From assembly GCF_000321225.1 (NCBI RefSeq), contig NW_004450302.1, forward strand, positions 1,260,478-1,324,477: a DNA stretch of 64,000 bases, read 5' to 3'. The DNA is from Odobenus rosmarus divergens (taxonomy: Eukaryota; Chordata; Mammalia; Carnivora; Odobenidae). The notes beneath the pieces were generated by a model. The model was not told the origin of the DNA, did no database searches, and was given only the letters and a program-made list of their open reading frames with translations. The translations under genes were made by a program, and so were the position numbers. Shown in pieces: positions 35,021 to 48,712 of the stretch (positions within the stretch are counted from its first letter, which is position 1; the number at the start of each line of letters is the position of its first letter).

Positions 35021-36060
35021 TCTAAAGCTACCCCCTCAATTTGTGCCATTTGCATCTGTGTCTGGCCCAGTGAGAGAGTTGAAAGGTGAGCTGTAAGAAA
35101 AAAAAACAGCAATTTCCTACCTTCTTTATCAAGACACCTGTCTGACCCACCTCCCCTTTGTCCCTCTCAAGATTGCTGGAGTTGGCTTCAGTATTTTCAG
35201 TATTTTTTGTAGGGGGAGGAGAATGTTGAGTCTTCTCCAGGAACTTCAGGCAATTTCCAGCCCAGCCCCCTCCTCCTCCCTTCAATAAGTCAGAAGGCCA
35301 GGAGAGAAAGCCACTGGTGGGATGGTTGCTTGTCTAGCAGGGAAGGAGGTGGTGGTGGTGGGGGAATGAGTGAGAGATTTCTGGGTTAGGAATCCAGACT
35401 GAGACCCTCTCCCTCACTCCCAATGGTGGGTGCACAGGCTTATTCCAGAGGCTCTTCTCCACCCCCACCTCAACATGCATATTCCCCCAAACACCCAAGG
35501 AAATCTCTCCCATAGGCTGACTCCACAGATATACACACATGTCCCCACAGACACGCACACGCCCATACAGAGGCACAGACATCCAGGCAAGTCTTTCCTT
35601 TTCTCTGTCTTTTCCTTGGTTTGAATTTCGTTCAGCCACATATGTTGTGTGTGCGTGAGGGTGGATGGGGGAGGGGCAGACAGGGATGAGGGATGGCATG
35701 GTGCCAACATCTACCTATGGGGCTGGGCCAGGGACGCCCCCCACGCCCACCCTGGGAGGGGGCCTCAGCTGTCCCTTTGTGGCTGAGGGGATCCTCCTGG
35801 GGAGTGGGGGCAAGCATAGAGGTCCCTTCTTCCAGACCTGAGGATTTGGTCTCTGACCCACCTTTGGGGGCCTGCAAGGGATGAAATGGACAGAGCAGGA
35901 CCTTGGAGGGAGCATAGAATTGGGGGCCACCACACGCCCAATTTCCAGGCTTGCCACCCCATTGTTCCCATGTGGGGGGCTCTACATCAGAGGGGGGCAA
36001 CTCCTCCCACCTCCCTCTCAATCCCTGCTTTCCCTGCGTTGGGCGGGGAGGGGAGGGCGG
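34500..36060. other. Proximal upstream region of NEUROD2, no gene seen
   Basis: Unique sequence apart from a (GT)n tract at 34987-35019. It forms the immediate 5' flank of NEUROD2 and is expected to hold proximal control sites; none could be named with confidence. Confidence 0.4.
34987..35019. repeat. (GT)n microsatellite
   Basis: An uninterrupted GT array of about 16 units. Confidence 0.9.
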
Positions 36061-36142
36061 CAGAGATATTTATTTATTTCCTTTATTTATTTAATTTTTT
36101 TTTTTTTTTTTTTTTTTTTTTGGAGTAGAGAGTGACAGATGG
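36061..36142 (+). promoter_or_regulatory. NEUROD2: NEUROD2 core promoter region (approximate)
   Basis: TATTTATTTATT elements lie at 36067-36092 and an E-box CAGATGG, the NEUROD-preferred form, at 36136-36142. Gene length compared with human puts the start at about 36.1-36.3 kb. The exact start cannot be read from sequence. Confidence 0.45.
36095..36121. repeat. Poly(T) tract of 27 at the NEUROD2 start region
   Basis: T27 preceded by TATTTATT repeats (36067-36094). There is no SINE body, so it is not a retroposon tail. It sits at or just above the expected NEUROD2 start site. Confidence 0.85.
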
Positions 36143-36468
36143 CGGCGGGTCCCGGGGGAGCCGGCTCTCCCCCAATGCAGACGCATGCCAATCACCGTCT
36201 CTCATGTGATAGCTGCTGCCCGTGACGTGCCAAGCCCATATGGCCTGGCATAGAGGCTGGTACCCCGCCTGGTAGAGATGCCACACTCGCTCCGCGGTTC
36301 GCATGGCGCTCTGAAGACGCCGGCGCCCGCCGCCTTGAGGAGCCGCTGCCCCCGCTCCCTGAAGATGGGGGAACAATGAAATAAGCGAGAAGATTCCTCT
36401 TCTCCCCCCTCTCTCTCTTGCCCCCCTCCCCCCCCTCCCCTCCCCTCTCCCCTTGACTCCTCTCCGAG
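36122..36468 (+). other. NEUROD2: NEUROD2 non-coding exon 1
   Basis: The 3' edge is the strong donor CCGAG/GTAAGT at 36468/36469. The 5' edge is approximate. The exon carries several upstream ATGs, the first opening a 28-codon frame (36139-36225) that ends before the donor. A C/CT-rich tract fills 36395-36455. Confidence 0.7.
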
Positions 36469-38786
<2,318 letters not shown>

Positions 38787-39182
38787 GACCTCGCGCCTGC
38801 CCCTTTCTTTTTCTTTTGCCTTTGCCCGCATCCCGGCTCCCGCCCCCTCCCCCGAGCGCAAGGAGACCCCCACCTATCCTGGCGCCGGGCGCGGGGAGCG
38901 GGCCGCCGGTACTGACCCTCTCCGGGGCAGTGCAGTCCTCTGACCTGTGGGTGGCCCGTCCCAGGGGCCTCGCTTCCCCCAGGGGACTCGCCTTCTCTCT
39001 CCCCAAGGGGTTTCCTCCTCTTTCCCAGGGGTGGTTCTCCAGGGACCCCTCTTAGGGCACTCCCGGGAGACCACCCTCCATTTCCCAATCCCTACACTTA
39101 GGTTTCCTCCTCCCCTTCCCCCCTGCAGGCCCAAAGGCCTTGGCAAGGGGGCAGCTGAGCTGTGGGATACTGTTCTCCCTCT

Positions 39183-39231
39183 ATTGTTGTCGTTGTTGTT
39201 ATTATTATTATTATTATCATTATTATTATAA
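39183..39231. repeat. GTT/ATT triplet array in the NEUROD2 3' UTR
   Basis: GTTGTTATTATTATT-type array with one ATC interruption. Confidence 0.85.
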
Positions 39232-39556
39232 CAGACACCGAGCTGCCGAGGCAGAAAGGAGCCAGGCGCCCCCTCTTTCTTGAAGAGGGCAAAAGGGTGC
39301 CGGAGTCTGGACCTGGAACGCCCTCTCCCCAACCCCTAGTCTCAGCGTTTTGTGATTTTAATTTTGGCGGGAGGAAGTGTGGATTGAGAGGAAAGAGAGA
39401 GGCCAAGACAATTTGTAACTAGAATCCGTTTTTCCCTTTTCCTTTTTTTAAACAAACAAACAAACATACAAAAAAAAAAAAAAAAAGCTAAGAGGCGGCG
39501 GAGGCCGAACGCAGAGTCCGGATCGGAGAGAAAACGCAGTAAGAACTTTTAGAAGC

Positions 39557-39591
39557 AATAAAAGGCAAAAAATACTACTACCAATAATAAA
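39557..39591 (+). terminator. NEUROD2: NEUROD2 proximal poly(A) signals
   Basis: AATAAA at 39557-39562 and again at 39586-39591. They may give a shorter transcript. Use unknown. Confidence 0.45.
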
Positions 39592-40411
39592 AAGACACAA
39601 ATATCTATGCAAGGAGGTTCTGACAGAGCCTAGCGGCCCGGCCCGGCCCCGGGATGCCCCTCCCGGCCCGCGGGCCGCGCCGCCCAAGCGCGGATCTGTG
39701 CACTTTGGTGAAGTGGGGGCCGGCGCCGCCCCCTCCCCTCCCCAGGTTCTTACAATCAGTGACTCGGAGATTTGGGGCCCCAGTGCCACTGCCCTCCCCC
39801 GCCCCGTCCCCATTGTGCGTCATGCTGTTTTTTAAAAACCTGTTTCCAAATTTGTATGGAATGGCAAACTGTTGGGGGGGTCGGTTTGGGGAGGGAGGGT
39901 TTGCATGAGAGACACACACACGCACACCACACCGCACGCACACGCAGGCCCGGCGCGGGCGTCCGGGGACAGAGGGAGGAGAGCTCGCCGAACCCTCGCT
40001 CCCCGCAGGCAATCCTCATCCCGGGTTGAGGGTGGAGACCAAGACCTAGGGCCAGCCCCCCCTTGCGCGAATGTGCCTCGGTGGGAGCCAGGCGCCCGGC
40101 GATTTCCGGTGGCCGGAGAGGTTTTTTTTGTCTGAGGAGTCCTCTTGGCTCTGGCTAGCAGGTGGGCAGGGAGAGGGCTGAGGGCTCCTTCTGGAGGTTT
40201 CCCAGAGAAAGGAGCAAAAGGAGAACCTCTCCCCACCAGAGGCAGATCAGGCATCCAAACACACGATGCAAAAATGCAAACCCACAGGCGACACACCCAC
40301 ACACTTACCCACACACTCACACGCAATTTTACCTTCCTCTTGTAGCGAAGATGAAACTCCCGTCGGACACCCGAAGTGCATTGCGTGTTTCTGTTCAGTT
40401 TAATGACGATT

Positions 40412-40417
40412 AATAAA
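40412..40417 (+). terminator. NEUROD2: NEUROD2 distal poly(A) signal
   Basis: AATAAA followed by ATATTTATGTAAAT. It gives the gene length closest to human. Confidence 0.65.
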
Positions 40418-40437
40418 TATTTATGTAAATGAGATGC

Positions 40438-43400
40438 AAAGCTGGACCCGGTTTCTCACGGTGGCCTCATTTCATTTGGGGGATTGAGCTGGGGCTCTGG
40501 GGGATGGAGACACAGAGTCAAGTGACTGTACAGAGGCCGGGTACAGTGACCCTGGAGATTTCCGGGTGGGATTTCCACCCTACAACCTCGCTCACACCCA
40601 TCCACTGGGCACCAAAACGTCTACACTCACTGCCCCTCCCAGACCTTACAGAGACTCACACATGCTCCTAGTACAAAGCATTGCACTAATCTCTTTACAC
40701 TCCTTCAGTTCCCAAACATGCACATGCACCTCCTTTGAGAACAAAATATCTTTTCATCACTAAAAAATGACCCAGTTGGGAGCAGCCGGTCATTTTACAA
40801 CCCTCTGCCCACTGTTGCAAAAAACAATGCATAGAGATAAAGACAAAACCATTTGAGCCAGACAGGGATATTTTTAAATAAAAAAATTATAAGTTTATGA
40901 GGATGAAATACTAATGTAGGAAGTCTTTTTGGTTTTAAATTTGTGTTTCAGTGGACTCAGGGGAATCAGCCCTTTTTAGTCTCAGGAATGTTGAAATATG
41001 TAGTAGTGTTGATGAGGTTGCAGGTGTTCCCAGAGCTATAGGAGGGGTCCGGATCTAGGTGTCCACCTGGAAGAATGGAGCTTGACGATGCCGAGAGTTT
41101 CCTCTGATAGGACAGCAGGAAACCCCTGGTCCACACCTGGACAGCCTCCTTCCTGCCTGGTACAGCTCCAGGCAGAGGGAAGCCCTCAGTCTAGGGAGGT
41201 GGAAGAAGGGCACCACAGAAAAGCTTGTTTCCCCATCTCACAAGACAGCCTCACAATTCGCTTTCTCTGAGGCTTAGGGGCACAGGCATCTCTGAACTGA
41301 CTTCCCTGAAAGGATCCTCTCTTAGACACCCTGGAATATCTGGAGGGGGGGTCAAAATCCTGAAGACCACCATCCCTAAGCCTGAACACGGTTAGGAGTA
41401 CCAAAACTGGGCTGTTTCTGAAGCTGCTTACTTAAATTATTTTAAACACACACACAAACACTGTTGCTTGTTTTAGGACTGAAATGGGGGGTGGTGTACT
41501 GTTGGGGCTGGAGCTTGCAGTCAGGCATGCTAAGGCTTTTAAAGATTGGGATCCAGGGCCCCAAAATGAGAGAGCCCTGACAAAATCTGGAAAGAAGGTA
41601 GTTGAAGAAGGAAGCCTTAAATGTGAAAGGGTAGATCAGATTATACTGTCTGACCTTCAGCTCGGTGTCTCCCTTAAGTGACCACTTCCAAACACTCTGT
41701 CTCACCAGTGGAGACGGTGCTCTCTCTCCTCCACCCGAGGACTGTTCCGGGTGGACGAGGCGGAAAGGGGCGGGGCGGGGTGGGGGCTGGGAGCTGTCCA
41801 CTCCCAGGTGCTGACTCTCGTCCAGTCTCCTGTGTACCAGCCTCAGAGGGAGGTTGCTTGTGCCCGGCCCTGGGGAGTGCCACACAGAGAGACGCCCTTT
41901 CTGACACCTGGCTAGAATTCTGGGTGGAATTCTTCCGTAGTTTTCAGAGAATTTCACTGGAATCTTCTCAAAATTTCATTCTAGAATTCTTATAAGATCA
42001 TATCTCTAAAGTGAGATTAAGAACTGGGCCCTTCCACCTAGGATTCACCTGTCTCAGTGGTCTAAGGGGATTTAATAAACCTCTGAATCATCCCTATTCT
42101 TGGGAGAAAGGACTTGACCCACGTTTCTCCCCCATTTCTCGCATGGTATATGAAGCTACGCGCAAATCCCAGACTCAAATCTGGAATCTGGTCTGCTCAT
42201 GGCATGGGACAGGCCTGGCAGGGACAACTAGAGAGAAAAGGAACTCGGCACCCATCCCGAGGCCTGAGTCTTATCCGGCCCTGGAAACAAGGTCAATTGG
42301 GCTTCTCTCCCACTCAGCCTGTTTCCCAGAACCCGCTCTGAAGTCCCGGGCTGGGTAGTATCCAGGTGGCTTGGGGCCGGAAGCAAAAGACCCCTCCACG
42401 TGGCTTCCCTGGCCAGACCACAGACTCCTACGCTTCATTCTTCCGGCTACTCCACACAGCGCGATTCAGTTTTTGAAGCTGGATTCCAGATCCTTTGGAA
42501 AGATGTTGGTGACTCTCCGGCCACAGCGTCAGCGGTCACCTTGGGTGGGCAGGAGTGGGGGGTGCCAGGCCCCCTTTTGGGGCGGGGATCCGGAGTGCCG
42601 CTGCTTACTATGAATTCCAGCGGCAGCAAGAGCTACCCTTTCCCCAATTCCTGACCCTTCCCCCACACTCCCTGCACTCTGGCTGTGCTCTATCCTCCCA
42701 TCACCCTCCTCCCCAACACTCAACTTCCCTGGTGAGATGGCGAGATGAGCAGGAGAAGAAGATGCGCGAGGACACGCGGCCCCAAACTCCCCCTCGCAGG
42801 TCGTTTCCTCTCGCTGGCTCTCCCGCTTGCACGCACACACACAGAGAAGCTCCAGGAACAGACGGAGGTGTGTGGTGGGGGTGGGGGGGTGGAGAAAGCT
42901 AAAAGGGTCCAGGAGCAGTGGAAGGGAGGGGGCAAGGGGAGACATCGAAGAGAGGACACCCTTCTTGCCCTAGCTTGAGCGGCGGGATCTCCAAGCACGC
43001 ACTAGCAGACTCAGCTCAACCCCTGGTCTGTGGAACCTGAAGGCTGCAGTCGGGATCAATCAGGAGGGCATGTTCCCCTTGATTTTCCCACCCCCATCCG
43101 AAGTCAAGCATTTGGAAATGACAGGGAAACAGAGATGTTTCTGAGTGCAGACCATATTTCCATCGGGGGAAAGGGAGGAAAAGCTTTGCTGCTTTTCTCC
43201 TCTCTGTTTAACCAGACATAATCTGGACCATGAGCCTCTGATGCCCAGTGAACCCCCAGTTCTGATTTCGTTACCTAGTGGGACAGCCCAATAAACCACT
43301 GAGTACAGTCCAGGGAAATTAATCCCATGGGAGGCAGCAACAGGGAACCCCTGCCACTCCCTAGACTCCATCGGGTTGTGTTTGCTTCTCTCTCTTTCTG

Positions 43401-44950
43401 TTTTATGGGGAAGTCCATGGATGCAAGGATCTCCCACAGAGGTCAGAGATTTCATTCCCTCTTGGATGACCTTTGCTTTCTCCTCCTCCCGAGAATCTTA
43501 AATTTGAAGTTGCTTGTTCCTTGGAGAAATCTGTTGATTTGAGGGGACATTGAGACTGAGGGATAATTCTAGATTCCACAGTTTAGTTCTTAAGGAGTGT
43601 GGGAAGAAAGGGACACTATGGGCCAGGCCTGACCAGCCTTGGCCTCCACCACCACCCCCAGGCTCCTCATGTTACAGCAGGGGTCAAACCAGGACTCCAC
43701 ACTTGACCTGTTCCTATGTGCTCAAAGGAGAAAGTTGCTTTTTGTGAGATGTGGAAGGGGGCAGACCGATCTCAGCATCATGATAGACTTCTCAGCTCAC
43801 AGCCCAAGACATTGTCACTTTCCTTTCTTTAGGGCTGGGGTGTGAAAACACGGGCCACAGACCAGAGCGGAGGTGAGGACCTGGACTTTGAGAAACCTGG
43901 AAACCCCACTCCTCTCCCAAATCCTGAATCAGCCTCTTGCCTCTCCGTCCTGCATCTTTAAAAATTCTGGACAAAATTCTCCTGGGTGAGGAGTGGGAAG
44001 AAAGGGCACAGACCTGGGAAGGGCTGGTCTGCCCTCTGAAACTTTCTCCATCTTAAAGTGCTGGAATAGGAGCAGCCTGCCCGGGGAGCGCCGACAGGAG
44101 AAGGCTAAGAGGAATGCTGGGCTCACAGGCAGAAAGGCAACCAGTTTCTCAGGGGGAGATGCCAGGGACTGGGGGGCTTTAGCCCCCCCCCGTGTGAAGA
44201 GAACCTGGGGTGCTCGCAGAGGAAAGGACAAGGGAACCCCTAGACACTGGCTGTGCCAAGAAAGCTGGGGTACTGCGTTGGGTGGAGATGCCCAGATGTG
44301 CACCAGGGTGTGGCTCTGGCCCTGGAAACTCGGCCGCCTGTTCCAGCCAGGAGAGCAGCACCGGCTCCCCAAGCCGACTGGGGCTGCAGGGTTCCATACA
44401 CGGAGTGTGTGCCTGGTGGTCGGTTGTTCAAACCTTTCTCCCCGCTTCTCTCCACCTCCGTATTCGTCTCGTTCCTCTTTTTGGAATTAATTGAATTAGG
44501 AACGGGTCTTTCCGGGGCGCTTCCGCCTCCCGCCCGAGGCTGCGCTGGCCAGGAGGCCAAGACTGCCAGGTCAGGTCCCGCCGGGAGGAAGGAGCCCCCA
44601 AGCCCCTTTGGGGACCCGCGTGCCAGTTCCTACCCTCAGCCAAGTCTTCGCCAAGGGCACAGCTGGGCGGGGTCTGGGCAGCCCGCCCGGCTTGGGACAT
44701 CTGTTCTCGCCAGAGTCGCATTAAGGCAAGGGGTGGGGGTGGGGGGTTCAGAACCAACCTTTCAATCCTGAGCCGATGCCTGCTTTCTCGACCGCAGGCG
44801 GAGGCAGTGGGGGGACACCGGACTCTCATAGTTTTCTCTTTCCCCTCGGGAAAAGCGAGAGAATTGGTATGGGGCAAGTGGGGCTTTCTCTCTTGCCTCC
44901 GTCTCTCCCGCTCGACAATCAGATGCCACATCGGGCCTCGCTCCTGGAGG
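40438..44950. other. Intergenic DNA downstream of NEUROD2, no gene seen
   Basis: Mostly unique, repeat-poor sequence. No recognisable exon chain. AT-rich patches occur at 40800-40930 and 44475-44500 (GGAATTAATTGAATTAGG). Confidence 0.5.
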
Positions 44951-44959
44951 GCAACAGGG

Positions 44960-45130
44960 TCCTCCTGTCCCGCGGGAGCTGCCGGGGAGCCTCCGGAGGC
45001 GCCGGCGCCCGGGATACCTCGGAGGCTTCGGGTCGGCGGGAAGCGGTACGGATCCCGCTTGCAGCGAACTCGCGCTCGGCTGGGCTCCGAGGCCGAGGCG
45101 GGGGCGCCGCGCAGGGGAAGGGTTAAACAC
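44960..45130. promoter_or_regulatory. Small orphan CpG-rich island
   Basis: CpG-dense patch directly joined on the right to an AT-rich block (about 45121-45250, with ACTCAATTAAAAC). No coding frame of recognisable family. This pairing resembles the one at 27.2-28.1 kb. Confidence 0.4.
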
Positions 45131-45494
45131 AACTCAATTAAAACTTCGAAAACATTTGGATTTATATTGGGGGAGGGCGGTGCTTTTTAAAAAAAAACCT
45201 GAGAAGGACCACAAAGCTCCTAAGCAAAACCAAACCAAAATCCTTAACTACTGATCATTTTGTAGAAAAAGAAACATCCCTCAGACACTTCTCCCTTGGT
45301 GCCACCACGGAAAAGCTCCCGCCTGGCCAAGCCCAGCGCCTGGACACCCCTTCACCACCCCAGTGCCCTGGCGCTGAGCCCAGGTCGCCCCCTGCCCACC
45401 CTTTGCTCCCGTGTTGGTGTCAGCCTGTGCCATTCAGCCGGTGCCCGGTGCCCGGTGCCAGGCACGGGGGGAAGGCGGGGAGGAGCCGAGGCTC

Positions 45495-45615
45495 CAGCTT
45501 AAATTCCATGGCATCTGTTCATTATTATACAGTGAGGATTTTTATATGGACAGCTAAATTAAAGACAGATTTTTGCCAGAATTGCAGATCCCATAAAAAT
45601 GATGACACAGGATGG
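45495..45615. promoter_or_regulatory. Candidate conserved element with NEUROD-type E-box
   Basis: AT-rich, repeat-free block with GGCATCTGTTCATTATTATA and TTTTTATATGG, followed by AGCTAAATTAAAG. CATCTG is the reverse complement of the neuronal E-box CAGATG. A near copy of its 21-base core lies at 47479-47499. Confidence 0.45.
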
Positions 45616-46799
45616 GGGCTTTTTCTTTTTAAAAAAAAGAAAGAAAGATTAAAAAAACACAACCCAACAAACCACAACCCAAATCCCTCTGTGCCCCTCT
45701 CCTCTGATGTCAGTGAGTTACTTTGGCCCCTTTGCCTTCCTCCTTTATCCACCAGCATGGGCTGCCCAGGGAGAACCAAACCCCAGTGGCTCTTCATGCC
45801 CAGCCTGCTCACAGATGCCCAGTGACCAACCAGCTCTCTCCCACAGCTGCTGGGGCGGGCAGAGGCAGAATGGCCAGGTCAGGTGTGGAGGGTCAGGATG
45901 GGAACTGGAGCTGGAAGGGAGTGCCAGAAAAGGGTAGGAGTCAGGGGGCTTGACCTTTCTGCATTCCTAATTCAAAGGGCAGGCTGCGTTTTTGGCTGGT
46001 TGCCAAGGCTGGGGGCAGCTGGTGGGGACCAGGCAATGTGGGGCCCCCCATTCAAGTACATGAGACAGCACCCACTTTCCCCTCTCTAATGGAGAGGGTG
46101 ATACAATAATTGGGCACTGGGCACAATTTGCCCACGAACGGGAGTTCTGGAATTTCTACTTTCAGAGATTCTAGAATGCTGGAACCTGCACCAGGCTGGT
46201 GGTATTCTAGAACTTGCAGGGATTTGGGAATTCTGGGTCCTATATGAGGAAGCAGACCTCCCAGACTTCTGTGGTTCTGGTTGCAACGACTCAAATTTGA
46301 AGTTCAGGGATGATATCTGGGGCCCTGGGGAAGACTGGGAAAGTGTGGGCATGCAATCGGGGTAGGACTGAAAAAGTGAGGGCCACTCTCAGGAGCTCAG
46401 ATGGGTCCCCCCAAATTAGTGAGCGTCTTAATTTTCTTTCATTAATTTTTTTTTCAGAGAAGAAAAATAAATATCTGTGGAGCTCTGTGTCCTCCAGACA
46501 ATTGCTCTGTCTGTCTGTAACTCTGTCTGTGGGGCTGTCTGCTCATCTCCCTCAGATTCGGAGCTGACAGAATTCATATCAGAAGAGCGAACGCAGGGAC
46601 ATCTGTGTGCGGAATGACTGTGCCTACTCGAACCTGCCAATCGCTCCTGGCACGAGCTGAGTAACAAATGCCTGTTACCTCGGAATGCTGGCGGGTGGGG
46701 GGAGGGTGGGGGAGGGTGCCTGGCACCACCCCCAGCTGCCAAGCCCTGCCAAGGCCCCCTCCTGCCCTCAGCAGGTCCCGCCCCCTTCCCCGAGTTGGG

Positions 46800-46860
46800 G
46801 GTCCACGGAATTGGATTGTTCCTTAATTAGCAGTGATTAGAAAATTTAGGTGTCTCTCAA
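46800..46860. promoter_or_regulatory. Candidate homeodomain-rich conserved element
   Basis: TTGGATTGTTCCTTAATTAG then GATTAGAAAATTTAGG, repeat-free, set in GC-rich DNA. Confidence 0.35.
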
Positions 46861-47199
46861 ACCCCGGCCGACCCGGGTATCCTTGGCCTCCCTAATCTCG
46901 ATCCCCACTCCCCTCCTGCCCTCCCTCCTGTTTCCGGATTAACTCTGGGTTTCCACAGAGGGCAGGCAGGCGGCCAGTTGGGGGTGGGGTGGCTCACGGA
47001 ATGCAGGGAAAGGGGTCTCTGGAGGGAAGAATTCCGCCGAAGTTGCCAGGAGGAGTTTCTGTCGCGAAGTGTGAGGCTCTTTGTGGAGGGTTTGCATAGA
47101 CGCGGTTGGCGGGATGATGGGTTGTGAGGTGGGGCAGAGAGCGAGAGGGACACAGAAACCGGGGATCTCGGACGGAGAGATAGGGCTGAGGAGATGCGG

Positions 47200-47620
47200 A
47201 AGATGGGAAGGAATGAGAGAAGAAGGCAAGAGGCGGAGGCAGCGCGGACCCGGTTCTCTCCGCACCGGGAGCCTCGGGAATTCGGCCCAGTCGGTTGCCG
47301 CGACCCGGCCACCGCCCCCCCCCGCCCCCCGCCTCTTGGCCCGGGGCTCTGGGCCGCGCTCCCCGATCCGTCAGCCGGTTCTGCTCTCGGAGGTGGGGGA
47401 GGGGAGGGCGCTACGCCACAGCCAGTGCCAGCTGGGGGTGGGGGTAGTTACTGCGAGGAGGGGCGGAGAGCACATCTAAAATTCCAAGACATCTGTTCAC
47501 CCAGGGAGGAGACACCGGGCGCAAGAAGGCTGGGCGCCCCCACCCCGCCCGCTCTGCCCGCCGTTCCGGGGGCGGGACTCCCGCACTCCCCATGCCCCTG
47601 GCCCCAAACACCAACGCTGG
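47200..47620. promoter_or_regulatory. CpG-rich patch with E-box motif copy
   Basis: Moderately CpG-dense sequence with GC boxes. The 21-base block at 47479-47499 repeats the E-box core of 45501-45521 with two changes. Confidence 0.4.
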
Positions 47621-48394
47621 CCTGCAGAAAGGGGTGCTAAGCAAGGGATCGGGCTGGGGGGGGAGTGGAATTCAGGAGCTGCTGTCTTACTGGTGGGTCC
47701 TCAGAAGGGGAGAATGAGGGCTCAGGGGAGGGCTGAAAGGGAGGGTGTGGAGGGATGTCTGTCAGAATAGATCTCCCCAGAGCACCCACAGACACCCCCC
47801 CATACACACATATATACATGCACATAGACTTGGCCATCATACATGTTCAGATATAAATCCTCCCGTTCCTGTGGACACACGCAACTGGCCCCCTTTGAAC
47901 TTGATCATTTATTCATTCAAGCAGTCTTACTGGATGCTTGGTTTCTGCCGGGCTTGGGCTAGATATTGGGGAGATACCTTCCTACCCATCAGAAGCAGTG
48001 AGCACATTCAGATACCCAAGTGCACAAGCCCACACACGGCCCTCACACTCACACAGACTCTGTTCTATATGGGAGGGGGACCTGGAAGGAGGGAGCTCCA
48101 GTAACAACACCATCCTCTCTGTCTGTAGGCAGTTTCCCCACGGGAAACCAGGACAGGGTCTAGGAGCCCTAACGGGGGGCTCTGGACCCACTGCCAGCCA
48201 CTTGCCACCTTCTTACCTATTCCCTTTTGGCAGGAGACCCTGCCCCCAGACTTTGCCTGAACAAGCTCCAACCCCACTTCCCACCAAGCCTTGATGACCA
48301 CCTCTCTCTTTCCCATGCCCTGGCTTGGCACCTGCCCCTCCGCCAGGGTTGCCCTAGCTGGGCCGACAGAGGCCAGGCCTCTCAGATGGGAAAT

Positions 48395-48480
48395 GTCCAT
48401 GTGGTTGCTACTTAAAAATTGATTTATGAGGCCGTGGCGGCTGCGAAGGCTTGGCCTGCGGTCCTGGTAGTAATCAAGGG
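48395..48480. promoter_or_regulatory. Candidate conserved element with PBX/HOX-type motif
   Basis: A short repeat-free AT-rich block, ACTTAAAAATTGATTTATGA, followed by GGCCGTGGCGG. TGATTTAT also occurs in the 27.2 kb block. Confidence 0.3.
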
Positions 48481-48589
48481 CATATGCCCATCTCGCCTGG
48501 CACTGCCCAGCTTGTGAGCCCAGCCCTGGCCTCTGCTCTCCTGCTGGGAAGAGAGAGGCATAAAAGGTACCAAGTTCCTTTCTCTTCAA

Positions 48590-48712
48590 GCTATCTCTCC
48601 TCCTCCACTCTCTTCCTTTTCCTTCTCCTTCTCTTCGTCCCTTTCCTCTCTCCCTCCTCCCTCCATTCCTCCTCTATCCCTCCCTCCCTTTCTCTTCCTT
48701 CTCTCCCAAGTG
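48590..48712. repeat. Polypyrimidine tract (CTCC/TTCC-rich)
   Basis: About 120 bases almost wholly C and T on the plus strand. A similar tract lies at 50145-50275 and a (CT)n run at 50900-50920. Confidence 0.8.

Larger units (their letters stand above)
38787..40437 (+). other. NEUROD2: NEUROD2 3' UTR
   Basis: About 1.65 kb, ending roughly 20 nt past AATAAA at 40412-40417. This makes the gene about 4.3 kb, close to the human gene. It includes a GTT/ATT array (39183-39231), an A-run (39470-39486), a GC-rich part (39630-40080) and CA-rich parts (39911-39946, 40290-40323). Earlier AATAAA signals could give a shorter form. Confidence 0.75.

Noticed and set aside
44428..45132. 234-residue minus-strand frame
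   Set aside because: Composition-driven frame over a CpG patch; no domain or exon context.
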